Source of the DNA: Aeromonas rivipollensis
Lineage (GTDB): Bacteria; Pseudomonadota; Gammaproteobacteria; Enterobacterales; Aeromonadaceae
Direction: 5' to 3'
Assembly (NCBI RefSeq): GCF_037811135.1
Contig: NZ_CP149130.1
Coordinates: forward strand, 926,501 to 990,500
Length of the DNA stretch: 64,000 bases
Below are positions 1 to 10,016 of the stretch, piece by piece (within the stretch, counting starts at the first letter, position 1; each line of letters starts with the position of its first letter). The position numbers and the translations under genes were made by a program. Below the pieces are notes generated by a model that searched no databases, was not told where the DNA came from, and saw only the letters and a program-made list of their open reading frames with translations.

Positions 1-588
1 CGGGGTGATGAAGTTGATGTAGTCATCCATGGAGCGAACGATGGAGTCGGTCACCGCCTCGCGCGAATGCCCGCGCTCCGAGGTGTCGCGAATGAGCTTC
101 TGGATCCACTCCAGGTTGACGATGGGCACCACGCCGATGAGAAAGTCCACGTGCCGGGCCACATTGTGTTCGCCGGTCACCACGCCGCCATGCAGCCCTT
201 CGTAGAACAGCAGGTCCGTCTCCCCCGGCAACGCCTGCCAGGGGGTGAAGGTGCCCGGCATCTGGTTGAAGGGGACTGCCTCGTCGAAGCTGTGCAGGTA
301 GCGTCTGTACTGGCCGCTGCCGCTCTGGCCGTACTCCTGGAAAAAGGATTCCAGCAGGCCGAAGTCGTTGGCCTCGGGGCCGAAGTAGCTGATATGGCGC
401 CCCTGCTCGCGCGCCTTGCGGATCGCCACATCCATCTCGGGCCTTGTATAGCGGTGAAAACTGTCCCCCTCGACCACGGCCGCCTTGTATCCGAGCTGGT
501 GGAACATGGAGCGGAAGGCGTTGGTGGAGGTGGAGGTGCCGGCACCGGACGAACCGGTAACCGCAATGATGGGATGCTTGGCCGACAT
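1..588 (-). CDS. prkB: Phosphoribulokinase PrkB (3' part missing at the left edge)
   Basis: P-loop kinase of the PRK/uridine kinase family; the first 196 codons are present and the C-terminus lies outside the window. The protein starts MSAKHPIIAVTGSSGAGTST, whose GSSGAGTST is the Walker A loop, and it continues with VEGDSFHRYTRPEMD, typical of this family. In enteric bacteria prkB sits beside yheU, as it does here. PrkB of non-autotrophs is annotated by homology with the Calvin-cycle enzyme, but no Calvin-cycle genes are visible, so its real substrate is uncertain. The identification is firm and the physiological role is not. Confidence 0.93.
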   Translation of the reverse strand, partial: MSAKHPIIAVTGSSGAGTSTSTNAFRSMFHQLGYKAAVVEGDSFHRYTRPEMDVAIRKAREQGRHISYFGPEANDFGLLESFFQEYGQSGSGQYRRYLHSFDEAVPFNQMPGTFTPWQALPGETDLLFYEGLHGGVVTGEHNVARHVDFLIGVVPIVNLEWIQKLIRDTSERGHSREAVTDSIVRSMDDYINFITP

Positions 589-845
589 AGAATTCTCTCT
601 TCCTTGGGAGTTCCGTTATAAAGGCAGGTTCAAAGTGCGGTCAAGTGCGCCTTGCCGCGCGGGCGCCATCATGAGCTCCCCATGGCCCCCGGCGGCAGGT
701 CTCCATCGGCGCCGCGACAGTCGGCGACGGAGGCACAAATAAGCCTGTTTGAAGCACCAGCTTCATCGGACGGACCGCCCATCCCCCCCTGAACCGAACG
801 CCTTTCGTGCTCGGCGGGCCCTGGCCGGACGTTGTTCAGCTTGTG

Positions 846-1091
846 TCATTCTGCCGGAAAGTCGTCGCTCGGCGCATTGCTCAAATGCGTCTTTGGCACG
901 ACGTTGACACTCTCGTGCAACTCGCTGTAGACGAGCACGGCACTACCTTGTAGTAATTGTTGTCTGACCTCTTCAACCTTGTCGGCCAGGCTGACATCCT
1001 GTTCGCCGTATTCGGTGCCCTCTTGCAGGACGAAATGCTCGAGCAGGTTGTTGAGGGTATCTGGATCCAGTTCTTGCCAGGGGATAATCAT
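846..1091 (-). CDS. yheU: YheU family protein
   Basis: Small acidic protein of the YheU family (UPF0270), function unknown. The start at 1091 gives [20 protein letters not shown], which matches the family's MLIPWQ-L-PETL opening. An in-frame ATG at 1109 would add six residues but has no ribosome-binding site. The conserved block EGTEYGE and the [13 protein letters not shown] stretch also fit. In E. coli it lies directly between yheT and prkB; here a divergent GGDEF gene separates it from yheT, and about 250 bp without an evident gene separate it from prkB. Confidence 0.9.
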   Translation of the reverse strand: MIIPWQELDPDTLNNLLEHFVLQEGTEYGEQDVSLADKVEEVRQQLLQGSAVLVYSELHESVNVVPKTHLSNAPSDDFPAE

Positions 1092-1180
1092 GATTTCATC
1101 TTCAGTCATAGCGATGCGGATATTGTCGGTGTCTGACCGGCAAGCGCAAGGAGTTTATCTCGGCCTGGGAGAGGGTTCCC

Positions 1181-2332
1181 ATGGCATCAGCTGAACAGCG
1201 TCGCCCAAGCAGTGAGTTCGATCAGCACCTTCAGGATGCGCGCCAGCGCGCCCTGAGCGCGGGGTTGCGCTGGTTCTGGGCCATCAATCAGCTGGCGATC
1301 CTCTATCTGCTGGCGCGTTTCTATCTCTATCAGGATGCCCGGCCGGTGGCGATCGAGGGGTTGCCCTGGCGCTATGAGTGGCAGATAGGCCTGGTGCTGC
1401 TGGCGAGCGTGCTGCCTCCTCTGGGTTGGCGCTGGTTCTCTCGCCAGGGCAGGCCAGGGTGGCAGCCCTGGCTCTGGTGCTGCGTCCTGCTGTGGGGTCT
1501 GGCCTGGGCGATGACGGCCTATGCCATTGCCACCATAGAACTCAGAGGGGGGTTCAGCCTGGCATTCAACATCGTCAGCCTGTTGCTGCTGACGGCCCTG
1601 ATCGCCTTCTACTGCGAGTGGCGCATCTTCTATGGCCTGAGTGCCCCACCCCTGATCTTCCTGCTGTTCGAGGAGCACTGGGTGATGGTGCCATCCGTCA
1701 CAGTGCACTGGCTGGCGGCCGGGAGCTTGTTGATTGTCCTGGAGACGGGTCGGCGGATGCTCAACGGCTGGTTCGAGCTGGCGGTGTCGCGCGAGTATGA
1801 CAACCTGATGCTGGCACGCAAGATGGATGCGATGGCTAATAAGGATCCCTTGACCGGGCTCGCCAACCGCCGGCACTTCGATCAGGTCTGCAAGCGCGCC
1901 ATCGCACAGGGCACGACGCTGGAGACACCGCTCACCCTGATCCTGCTGGATGTGGATTTCTTCAAGCGATACAACGACCACTACGGCCATCAGGCGGGGG
2001 ATGAGTGCCTGATCCTGGTGGCCGAGTGTCTGGAAGAGGGGGTCCGGGAGCCCGGTGATCTGGTGGCCCGTTACGGTGGGGAGGAGTTCGTGGTGTTGCT
2101 GCAGGAGACGGACCTGGCCGCTGGCGAGCGGGTCGCGCAGCGCATTCGCACAACCCTGGCCGCCCGGGCGCTGCCCCACGAAGCCTCAGACGTGGCTCCC
2201 CATCTCACCCTGAGCCAGGGGATTGCCCAGTGGCGTCCGGGGGAGAGCCTGGTCATGCTGCTCGAGCGGGTGGACGGCGCCCTCTATGAAGCCAAGGGCG
2301 CAGGGCGCAACTGCTACCGCCTGGCGTCCTGA
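1181..2332 (+). CDS. Membrane-bound diguanylate cyclase (GGDEF domain)
   Basis: Predicted c-di-GMP synthase of the inner membrane. Residues about 30-195 form some six hydrophobic segments. The GGDEF domain starts near residue 222 (DPLTGLANRRHFD) and carries the active-site motif GGEEF at 299-303. The usual RxxD inhibitory site before the motif is not conserved (EPGD stands there), so product inhibition through a primary I-site is unlikely. The ATG follows a GAGAGGG ribosome-binding site. The gene runs opposite to its neighbours, and its 3' end overlaps the convergent yheT by 19 bp. The sensory ligand of the membrane part is unknown. Confidence 0.93.
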   Translation: MASAEQRRPSSEFDQHLQDARQRALSAGLRWFWAINQLAILYLLARFYLYQDARPVAIEGLPWRYEWQIGLVLLASVLPPLGWRWFSRQGRPGWQPWLWCCVLLWGLAWAMTAYAIATIELRGGFSLAFNIVSLLLLTALIAFYCEWRIFYGLSAPPLIFLLFEEHWVMVPSVTVHWLAAGSLLIVLETGRRMLNGWFELAVSREYDNLMLARKMDAMANKDPLTGLANRRHFDQVCKRAIAQGTTLETPLTLILLDVDFFKRYNDHYGHQAGDECLILVAECLEEGVREPGDLVARYGGEEFVVLLQETDLAAGERVAQRIRTTLAARALPHEASDVAPHLTLSQGIAQWRPGESLVMLLERVDGALYEAKGAGRNCYRLAS

Positions 2333-3297
2333 GTCTGCTCCCGCAGCCACTGGCTGATGCGCTCCTCCAGCCAGAAGCGGGGGCGCCAGGGAGTGCCGTG
2401 CAGGAAGCCCACGTGGCCACCACGGCGGCTCAGCTCGTAGCGCACCATGGGTGAGAGCTGCTCCGGCCTGGGGATCACGGCCCCGGTCATGAAGGGATCG
2501 TCGGCGGCGTGGATGATCAGGGTCGGGATGGTGATGCGGGCCAGGAGATCAAGGCCGGAGCAGGTTTGATAGTAGTGATCGGCGCTGTCGAAGCCATGGA
2601 GCGGGGCTGTGACCTGCTCGTCGAAGTCGCGCAGGGTGGCGATGCGGCTCACCTGCTCCGGTTGCCAGCGTGCCCGGGCCGCGGCCTGATGACGGATCTT
2701 GCTCTGCAGGTTGGCGCGCATGGTGCGCAGCAGGTAGCTCTGATAGACCCGTGAAAATCCCTGATTGACCCGATCGGCGCAGCTGGCCAGTTGCAGCGGC
2801 GCCGAGATCACCACGGCGGCGCTCAATTCGGCAGGGCAGCCGCGCGCCAGCAGATTCACCAGCATGTTGCCCCCCAGGGAGTAGCCGATGGCGACCAGTG
2901 GCTTGCCGGGAAAACGGCGGCCCAGCTCGGCGATCAGCGCCTGGGCATCTTCGATGGCGCCGGAGTGATAGGCCCGCAGCAGCCGGTTCGGCTCGCCGCT
3001 GCAACCGCGAAAATGCATCAGTACCGCCTCGTTCCCCTGTTGCTGCAGGTGGGCAAACAGCCCCTTGGCATAGTGGGAGTGGATGCTGCCCTCCAGACCG
3101 TGAAACAGCACCAGCAGCGGCCGCTCATCCGGGCTGATGTCCCCGCTCCAGGCGAGGTCGACGAAGTCCCCGTCTGCCAGTTCGAACCGTTCCGGGATGA
3201 AGCGGGCCGGCGTCCGGCGCAGCCATTTGGGCAAGATGGTTTGCAGGTGGGCATTGCGGGCCCACCAGGGGGCGTGGAAGTGGCTTTCTGTCAGCAT
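2314..3297 (-). CDS. yheT: YheT family alpha/beta hydrolase
   Basis: Cytoplasmic alpha/beta hydrolase of the YheT/ABHD1 group. It has the nucleophile elbow GYSLGG, a late acidic motif HAADDPF and the catalytic-histidine region RGGHVGF. The opening APWWARNAHLQTILPKWLRR corresponds to the family's NCHLQTMLPRL. The start at 3297 was chosen because it begins close to the conserved region; an upstream ATG at 3342 is possible. It lies 59 bp downstream of cheV on the same strand. The substrate is unknown. Confidence 0.92.
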   Translation of the reverse strand: MLTESHFHAPWWARNAHLQTILPKWLRRTPARFIPERFELADGDFVDLAWSGDISPDERPLLVLFHGLEGSIHSHYAKGLFAHLQQQGNEAVLMHFRGCSGEPNRLLRAYHSGAIEDAQALIAELGRRFPGKPLVAIGYSLGGNMLVNLLARGCPAELSAAVVISAPLQLASCADRVNQGFSRVYQSYLLRTMRANLQSKIRHQAAARARWQPEQVSRIATLRDFDEQVTAPLHGFDSADHYYQTCSGLDLLARITIPTLIIHAADDPFMTGAVIPRPEQLSPMVRYELSRRGGHVGFLHGTPWRPRFWLEERISQWLREQTQDARR

Positions 3298-3356
3298 GCA
3301 ACGACTCGGGACAGCAGAAGAGGAAAGGGGCGGCGAGCCCATGGCCCGCCGCGGTA

Positions 3357-4256
3357 TCAGGCGGGCAGGCGGTCGTGGTGTTCGGCGCCGCGCAGCATGG
3401 CCTGGATCAGCTCGTTGGCTTCAAACTTGGTCAGTGCCTCGTGGGCGCCGACCTGATGGGCCCGCTCCACGCTGATCTCGCTGGAGAGGGAGGTGTGCAG
3501 AATGATGTAGGCCTCCGCCAACCTGGGATCGCTCTGCACCTCGAAGGCCAGCTCGTAACCGTCCAGCCCCGGCATCTCTATGTCGCTCACCAGTATGTCT
3601 ATCCGGCTGCCCTGAGCGACCCTGGCCTGCATCAGGCTGAGGGCATCGCGCCCGTTGGTGCACACCTCGTAGGGAATGTTGATGTAATCGAGGGCCGCCA
3701 TCAGCTGGCGGCGGGCGACGGAGGAGTCGTCCACCAGCAGGATCCGCATCGGCTTGAGCCGCTCGCGCTGCACATCTGTCAGCACGGGGTAGAGGTGGCT
3801 GGGATCGTCCGGATAGACCCGGGACAGGATCAGCTCCACGTCCAGCAGCTGGATCAGCTGATCACCGACCTTGGTCACCCCGGTGACGAAGACGTTCTGA
3901 CCGAGGGAAGGGGGCGGCGGCTCTATGTCACGCCAGTTGCACTCGGTGATCTTGTCGATGCCCCGTACCAGGAAGCCCACCAGGGTGCGGCGGCAATCCG
4001 TGATGATGATGAAGCAGTTGGGCATCTCCTCCCGGCTGATCGGGCGATAGCCCACCGCCATCGCCATGTCGATCACGGGGATGGTGGTGCCTCTCATGCT
4101 GGCCGCCCCGAGTACGGTCGGGTGCGAATGGGGCAGGGCGGTGAGCTGGGTGTAGGGGACTATCTCCTTCACCTTGAGGGTGCCGATGGCGAAGGATTGC
4201 CTGGCAGAGAGGTGAAACAGCAACATGCCCTGGGATTGGTTGGCCTTGCTCGTCAT
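3357..4256 (-). CDS. cheV: Chemotaxis protein CheV (CheW-receiver fusion)
   Basis: Adaptor joining chemoreceptors to the CheA kinase, with a C-terminal receiver that CheA can phosphorylate. Residues about 10-160 form the CheW-like domain (FAIGTLKVKEIVPYTQLT, GAASMRGTTIPVIDM). Residues about 170-295 form a response-regulator domain with MRILLVDDSSVARRQL and the phospho-acceptor aspartate in VSDIEMPGLDGYEL. The length of 299 residues is normal for CheV. AGGA precedes the ATG. It stands alone rather than in a che operon and is followed by yheT. Confidence 0.95.
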   Translation of the reverse strand: MTSKANQSQGMLLFHLSARQSFAIGTLKVKEIVPYTQLTALPHSHPTVLGAASMRGTTIPVIDMAMAVGYRPISREEMPNCFIIITDCRRTLVGFLVRGIDKITECNWRDIEPPPPSLGQNVFVTGVTKVGDQLIQLLDVELILSRVYPDDPSHLYPVLTDVQRERLKPMRILLVDDSSVARRQLMAALDYINIPYEVCTNGRDALSLMQARVAQGSRIDILVSDIEMPGLDGYELAFEVQSDPRLAEAYIILHTSLSSEISVERAHQVGAHEALTKFEANELIQAMLRGAEHHDRLPA

Positions 4257-4334
4257 GGCGGATGTCCTGTTGATCTAATCGGTGACGGTCAATCTGGTGT
4301 TCAGCATAGAGGATGGTGACCAGGATGAGCCCTT

Positions 4335-4354
4335 GTTATTAACGGTTATTAACG
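4335..4354. repeat. Perfect 10-bp tandem repeat upstream of cheV
   Basis: GTTATTAACG occurs twice, head to tail, in the AT-rich 150-bp gap between the cheV start and the end of the AraC-type gene. It could be part of the cheV promoter or a binding site. No factor can be assigned. Confidence 0.6.
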
Positions 4355-4407
4355 ACCGCGAGCCGCAAAACTGGACCCTGTCACCATCATTTATTTTCTC
4401 GCCCGGT

Positions 4408-5097
4408 TCATTGGGTGGAGGCCACCGCCTCCAGCGTCAGCCCGAGCCAGTGCTGGCACGCCTGCGCCAAAGCCTGTTCATCCCGGTAACCGAGCTTTGC
4501 CACCACCTGGGCCGGCTTGCTGCCACTTCTGAGCAGGCGAACCCCCTGCAGCAGCTGCCACTGGGCACCGAGCGCATCGGGCGCCAGGGCGGGATCCTCG
4601 ATGCCCCGCTGGGTGAGGCAAGCCTGCCAGGCCGCGGCGCTGCCTTCAGACTGACCGGCCAGGGCACGCCAGGCGGCTTGTAGCGGCTGATCTGCCTGCG
4701 CCAGGATGGCACAAGCCTGCAACTCGTCCCCCATGACCCGCAGACGGTGGCCATAGGCCTCCTGCCAGTCACGGGGCCGGGACCAGCTGGCCAGGCTGTC
4801 CAGCAGGGCGTCCATCAGCGGTGTTGGTTGCAACCAGCCTGCCTGGGCCGGTTGCACCACCCGCACCGAGCAGGTCAGCCGATCATGCTGACAACCCGCC
4901 AGGGGAGTGAAGGCGGCGAGGGCATCGGCACACAGCCAGAAGTGGCTGCCCGCCGTCAGCAACAGCTCATGGGAGCCGAGTCTCAGCAGTGCCGCACCCC
5001 GGGTGACGCGCAGCAGCTGACCCAGAGGGGAGCGTTTGCGGGGGCCGACCTGCAGGCAAGGAGTGGAAAAATGCTGATATTCGATGGCGTGATGCAT
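4408..5097 (-). CDS. AraC family transcriptional regulator
   Basis: Probable DNA-binding regulator of 229 residues. The N-terminal half looks like a cupin-type sensor (LRVTRGAALLRLGSHELLL). The C-terminal part has the second helix-turn-helix of AraC proteins (LLRSGSKPAQVVAKLGYRDE, then ALAQACQHWLGLT). The first helix-turn-helix is weak. The frame stays open upstream to 5391 across yheV, but the start at 5097 (MHHAIEYQHF) leaves yheV intact. It is divergent from yheV with only 39 bp between starts. Targets are unknown. Confidence 0.8.
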   Translation of the reverse strand: MHHAIEYQHFSTPCLQVGPRKRSPLGQLLRVTRGAALLRLGSHELLLTAGSHFWLCADALAAFTPLAGCQHDRLTCSVRVVQPAQAGWLQPTPLMDALLDSLASWSRPRDWQEAYGHRLRVMGDELQACAILAQADQPLQAAWRALAGQSEGSAAAWQACLTQRGIEDPALAPDALGAQWQLLQGVRLLRSGSKPAQVVAKLGYRDEQALAQACQHWLGLTLEAVASTQ

Positions 5098-5136
5098 GTA
5101 AAAACCCTGATATGATGCTGCCTGGAGGTAACAAAA

Positions 5137-5343
5137 ATGGAAACCAGACGTAAAAAGCGCTTCATTGCCGGTGCGGTTTGCCCGGCGTGCGGCAAGATGG
5201 ACACCATGATGCTGTATATGGAGCATGGAGTCGAGAAGGTGACCTGTGTCGACTGCGGGGATACCCAGGTGCAGACCCAGGCCGAGGTGGACAAGGCGAC
5301 CCGCGAGGCCGAACAGGTCATAGGAGTCTTCAGTCCCGAATGA
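5137..5343 (+). CDS. yheV: YheV family putative zinc ribbon protein
   Basis: 68-residue protein matching E. coli YheV: RKKRFIAGAVCPACGKMDTM, then CVDCG, and ending EQVIGVFSPE. The CPAC and CVDC pairs suggest a zinc ribbon. The start is fixed by GGAGG seven bases upstream of the ATG. The yheV-slyD-slyX-fkpA neighbourhood is the conserved enteric arrangement. Function is unknown. Confidence 0.93.
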   Translation: METRRKKRFIAGAVCPACGKMDTMMLYMEHGVEKVTCVDCGDTQVQTQAEVDKATREAEQVIGVFSPE

Positions 5344-5565
5344 CGTACCGCCGGATGGCCTGGGTGGACCAGACCATCCGCGAGGTCGCACCGCTTATAA
5401 AGGTGTTTCGCCTCGAGTGAGAGGCCTCTTGATAATACCCGGGTGAGACGAGGCTCGTTCTGGACTGCCGGCTTTTTCGGCATGGCGGAGCGGGGCAGAT
5501 CATATGCTTGGCCACCTTTTTAAGGTATTCTGGGCCCGTTTTTTTCTATCCGCAGGATCCCTGAC

Positions 5566-6198
5566 ATGAAAGTAGCTCCCCTGAGCGTGGTTACGCTGGA
5601 ATACACGGTCACCGACGAACACGGTGAAGTCATCGACACCACTGTCGGTAAAGAGCCTCTGGTGTATCTGCACGGTACCCGTTATCTGGTCTCCGGCCTC
5701 GAAGCCGAACTGGAAGGCCGCAGCGTGGGCGAGGCGTTCGACGTCACCCTGACGCCGAGCCAGGCCTATGGCGAGTATGACGAGAACCTGGTGCAAGAAG
5801 TGCCCGGCGAGCTGTTCGATGGCATGGAAGTGTCTGAAGGGGATACTTTTGTGGCCGAGACCGACGATGGCCACCGTCCGGTGACCGTCATCGAAGTCTC
5901 CGAAGAGTTCATCAAGGTGGATGGCAACCATCCCCTGGCTGGTGTGACCCTGGGCTTCAAGGTCGAGATCAAGGACGTGCGTGCCGCCACCGCCGAAGAG
6001 CTGGCTCACGGCCACGTGCACGGTGCTGGTGGTTGCGGTCACGATCATGGTCATGACCACGGTCACGATCACGACCATGACCACGGCGGTTGCTGCGGCG
6101 GTCACGGCCACGATCACGGTCATGACCACGGCGACGAGCAGGGTCACGGCGGTTGCTGTGGCGGCGGTGGTTGCGGTGGCAAGGGCCATCACCACTGA
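5566..6198 (+). CDS. slyD: FKBP-type peptidyl-prolyl isomerase SlyD
   Basis: Cytoplasmic prolyl isomerase, chaperone and nickel-binding protein. Residues 1-150 form the FKBP domain with inserted flap (MKVAPLSVVTLEYTVTDEHG, GLEAELEGRSVGEAFDV, AYGEYDE). Residues about 145-210 form a long tail of His, Cys and Gly (HDHGHDHGHDHDHDHGG, then CCGG blocks, ending GKGHHH), the metal-binding region used in nickel delivery to hydrogenase. The length of 210 is slightly above the E. coli protein because the tail is long. A strong terminator follows. Confidence 0.97.
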   Translation: MKVAPLSVVTLEYTVTDEHGEVIDTTVGKEPLVYLHGTRYLVSGLEAELEGRSVGEAFDVTLTPSQAYGEYDENLVQEVPGELFDGMEVSEGDTFVAETDDGHRPVTVIEVSEEFIKVDGNHPLAGVTLGFKVEIKDVRAATAEELAHGHVHGAGGCGHDHGHDHGHDHDHDHGGCCGGHGHDHGHDHGDEQGHGGCCGGGGCGGKGHHH

Positions 6199-6220
6199 TC
6201 TGCCGACTGGCAAGATGAAA

Positions 6221-6245
6221 AAACCCGCTGCGTGCGGGTTTTTTT
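6221..6245. terminator. Rho-independent terminator after slyD
   Basis: AAACCCGC and GCGGGTTT pair around TGCGT and are followed by a T-run. It sits between the convergent slyD and slyX and could stop transcription from both sides. Confidence 0.88.
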
Positions 6246-6257
6246 ATGGCGGCGCAC

Positions 6258-6473
6258 TCAGTAGTGCGGGGGGGGCGTCTCTTCGGCCATGCTGGCGATC
6301 TGGCTTGGCTGCACGCTCTGCAGCTTGTCCACCAGCAGCTGGATCTGATGCTTGAGCCGGTCGAGTTCGCGGCCCTGGGTGGTCACCTCTTCGTTGAGCT
6401 GCTCCACCGTGTATTCGGCATAGGCGAGACGGCTTTCCAGGGTCTCGAGACGATCGTTAAGTTGCTGACTCAT
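6258..6473 (-). CDS. slyX: SlyX family coiled-coil protein
   Basis: 71-residue protein MSQQLNDRLETLESRLAYAE..., a short heptad-rich coiled coil ending in the conserved TPPPHY. This is the hallmark of SlyX, a family of unknown function beside slyD. The reading frame extends upstream to 6902, but the extension is antisense-like material over the WD40 gene. The ATG at 6473 is 14 bp past the end of the upstream WD40 gene, so the two probably form one transcript. Confidence 0.93.
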   Translation of the reverse strand: MSQQLNDRLETLESRLAYAEYTVEQLNEEVTTQGRELDRLKHQIQLLVDKLQSVQPSQIASMAEETPPPHY

Positions 6474-6487
6474 GGGCCTCTTGGTCC

Positions 6488-7456
6488 TTACTTGATAGTC
6501 CAGATTTCGGCCAGGCCACTGGAGCTGGCGCTGACGAGGTGGCCATTGTCGCGCAAAGCCACGCCATAGACCACTGCGCTCGGTGGTTTCACCTTGGGAT
6601 GGGGAGAGACGCGCCAGCTTTGCAGCAGGCTGCCATCGCTCACCCGCCACAGGGAGAGCTGACGGGAGGGGGCGCCGGTGACGAGCCAGTCGCCATCCTT
6701 GACGAACCGGGCGCTGGTGTAGACCTCGAAGCGGTGATCGAACTGCAGCCGGCTCATCTCCTTGCCGGTCTTGAGATCCCAGATGCTGGCCTGACGGCTG
6801 TCGGCGGTGAAGGCGAAGCGCCCCGCCGGATCCAGTCTCGCCATCACCACCCGGCCACCATGGTTGAAACGCCACACCACCTGTCCGCTGCGGGTATCCC
6901 ACAGATAGGCGCTGTAGTCGTTGCCGCCGGTGAGGGCGTAGCGGCCATTGGCGGAGAGATCCACCGTATTGACCTGCTCGGTATGGCCGAGGAACTGCAG
7001 CCTTCGCCCGGTGAGGGTGTCCACCAGCTCCGCCTTGCCATCTTCGCGGCCGATCAGCACCAGGCGACCATCGGCCGAGAGTGCCGCATCCCTCAGGCTG
7101 GATTCAGGAAGTGAATAGTAGCCTTGGGAGCGACCATCTTGCAGGCGCCAGATGGCAAAGGTGCGCTGGGTGGCCGTGATGGCGTGGCTGTCGCCCGGGG
7201 AGAAGCGGGTGAGGGTGACGAACTCTTCCTGGTCCTCGCTCTGGCGCCAGCGCCAGCGCTCCTTGCCCTGTTCCAGATCCCAGACCACTGTGCCCTGGCT
7301 CAGGCTGGAGACGATGGCCTGTTTGCCGGAGCTGGCGAGATCCGCACTCAGCAAGCCCTGGTTGGCGAGGCGGATCTGCTGGCCGGGAAGTGAGCTCTGT
7401 TCGCACCCTGTCAGCATCAGGCAAATACCGATGAGATAAATGGCACTTTTGATCAT
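6488..7456 (-). CDS. WD40-repeat lipoprotein
   Basis: 322-residue predicted lipoprotein. The signal peptide MIKSAIYLIGICLMLTGCEQ has a lipobox LTGC. The rest is a beta-propeller of WD40-like blades, for example GGNDYSAYLWDTRSGQVVW and ADSRQASIWDLKTGKEM, ending SASSSGLAEIWTIK. Such propellers are protein-interaction scaffolds and probably act here at an envelope membrane. It is divergent from fkpA and followed by slyX. No specific function can be given. Confidence 0.88.
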   Translation of the reverse strand: MIKSAIYLIGICLMLTGCEQSSLPGQQIRLANQGLLSADLASSGKQAIVSSLSQGTVVWDLEQGKERWRWRQSEDQEEFVTLTRFSPGDSHAITATQRTFAIWRLQDGRSQGYYSLPESSLRDAALSADGRLVLIGREDGKAELVDTLTGRRLQFLGHTEQVNTVDLSANGRYALTGGNDYSAYLWDTRSGQVVWRFNHGGRVVMARLDPAGRFAFTADSRQASIWDLKTGKEMSRLQFDHRFEVYTSARFVKDGDWLVTGAPSRQLSLWRVSDGSLLQSWRVSPHPKVKPPSAVVYGVALRDNGHLVSASSSGLAEIWTIK

Positions 7457-7575
7457 TTTTCCTGTCTCATGCTTTCGTTACCTGCGATCACGGCGTTAGT
7501 ATAAGGCGCTTATCACGATAAACCTCTCATTTCACGAAGGAACCGAGAGCGGTATTTAGAGTTTTGGAGAAACTG

Positions 7576-8382
7576 ATGAACAATTTTCTGAAGGTGTCCC
7601 TGTTGGCTGCGGCCGTTGCCGTGAGTCTGACTGCTTGCCAAAAAGATGAGAAGCCTGCTGCCAATACCGCAGAGGTCAAGGCAGAAGCCAGCAAGCCGGC
7701 AGAGGCCCCCAAGGCAGCAGCCAAGAGCTTTGAAGAGCAATCCGGCTATGCGATCGGCCTCTCCATGGGTCGTTATATCGCCAATACCCTGGAACGTCAG
7801 CAGGAACTCGGCATCAAGCTGGACAACAGCGTCATCCTCAAGGGTGTGACCGACGGTCTGGGCAAGGAAGCCAGCATGACTGACGAGGAGATCCAGAAAG
7901 TTCTGCAGGAATACGACGCCAAGATCAACGAGTTGACCAAGGCCAAGGCTGACAAGGATGCGGTGGAAAACCTGAAGAAGGGTGAAGAGTACCTGGCCGC
8001 CAACGCCAAGAAAGAGGGCGTGAAGAGCACCGAATCCGGCCTGCAGTATCAGGTCGAGAAGCTGGGTGACGGCGCCAAGCCCAAGGCCACCGACATCGTC
8101 AAGGTACACTACACCGGCACCCTGACCGATGGCACCAAGTTCGACAGCTCCGTCGATCGCGGCGAGCCGGCTACCTTCCCGCTCAACCAGGTGATCCCGG
8201 GCTGGACCGAAGGCGTGCAGCTGATGCCGGTCGGTTCCAAGTTCAAGTTCTTCCTGCCGTCCAAGCTGGCCTATGGCGAGCACGGTGCAGGCTCCATCCC
8301 GGCCAACGCCGTGCTGGTATTTGACGTCGAGCTGCTGGCCATCGAAAAGCCGGCTGCCGATGGCGCCGATGCGAAGAAATAA
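7576..8382 (+). CDS. fkpA: FKBP-type peptidyl-prolyl isomerase FkpA, probable lipoprotein
   Basis: Envelope prolyl isomerase and chaperone. After the signal peptide come an N-terminal dimerisation domain (about residues 50-150, with SGYAIGLSMGRYI) and a C-terminal FKBP domain (VKVHYTGTLTDGTKFDSSVD, VIPGWTEGVQLMPVGSKFKF, IPANAVLVFDVELL). The ATG at 7576 follows GGAGAA; a TTG four codons upstream is not needed. The signal has SLTACQKDE, a good lipobox, whereas E. coli FkpA is soluble in the periplasm. A terminator follows. Confidence 0.95.
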   Translation: MNNFLKVSLLAAAVAVSLTACQKDEKPAANTAEVKAEASKPAEAPKAAAKSFEEQSGYAIGLSMGRYIANTLERQQELGIKLDNSVILKGVTDGLGKEASMTDEEIQKVLQEYDAKINELTKAKADKDAVENLKKGEEYLAANAKKEGVKSTESGLQYQVEKLGDGAKPKATDIVKVHYTGTLTDGTKFDSSVDRGEPATFPLNQVIPGWTEGVQLMPVGSKFKFFLPSKLAYGEHGAGSIPANAVLVFDVELLAIEKPAADGADAKK

Positions 8383-8395
8383 GCAGTCAATGCGA

Positions 8396-8425
8396 TAAAA
8401 ACGGCTCCTCAGGGAGCCGTTTTTA
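8396..8425 (+). terminator. Rho-independent terminator after fkpA
   Basis: AAAAACGGCTCC pairs with GGAGCCGTTTTT around TCAG, and the 3' arm supplies the T-run. Confidence 0.9.
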
Positions 8426-8529
8426 CTGGTGTCGCGCCAGGATAGGCCGGAGAAAGCAGGGGCCCGTCTTGAGTGTGTGGCGGCTAGCCCCCAGAATAGA
8501 CAACAAAATCAATCGCAAGGATGGATCTC

Positions 8530-9936
<1,407 letters not shown>

Positions 9937-9979
9937 CGTGGGGGGATGGCATCCATCATCCTGGGCAGATGCGTTGGTG

Positions 9980-10007
9980 AGCGGGGCGGCCAATTGGCCG
10001 CCCCGCT
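9980..10007. terminator. Perfect palindrome between luxO and the TPR gene
   Basis: A 28-bp perfect GC-rich palindrome centred on CCAATTGG lies between two convergent genes. There is no strong T-run on either side, so termination is likely but not certain. Confidence 0.6.
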
Positions 10008-10016
10008 CTGTTATGG

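Noticed and set aside
4408..5391. A longer 327-codon version of the AraC-type protein
   Set aside because: The extra N-terminal part is antisense to yheV and lacks AraC features. The start at 5097 is compatible with both genes.
8426..8529. A Qrr-like small RNA next to luxO, as in vibrios
   Set aside because: No sigma-54 promoter pattern and no conserved Qrr core were found in the gap.
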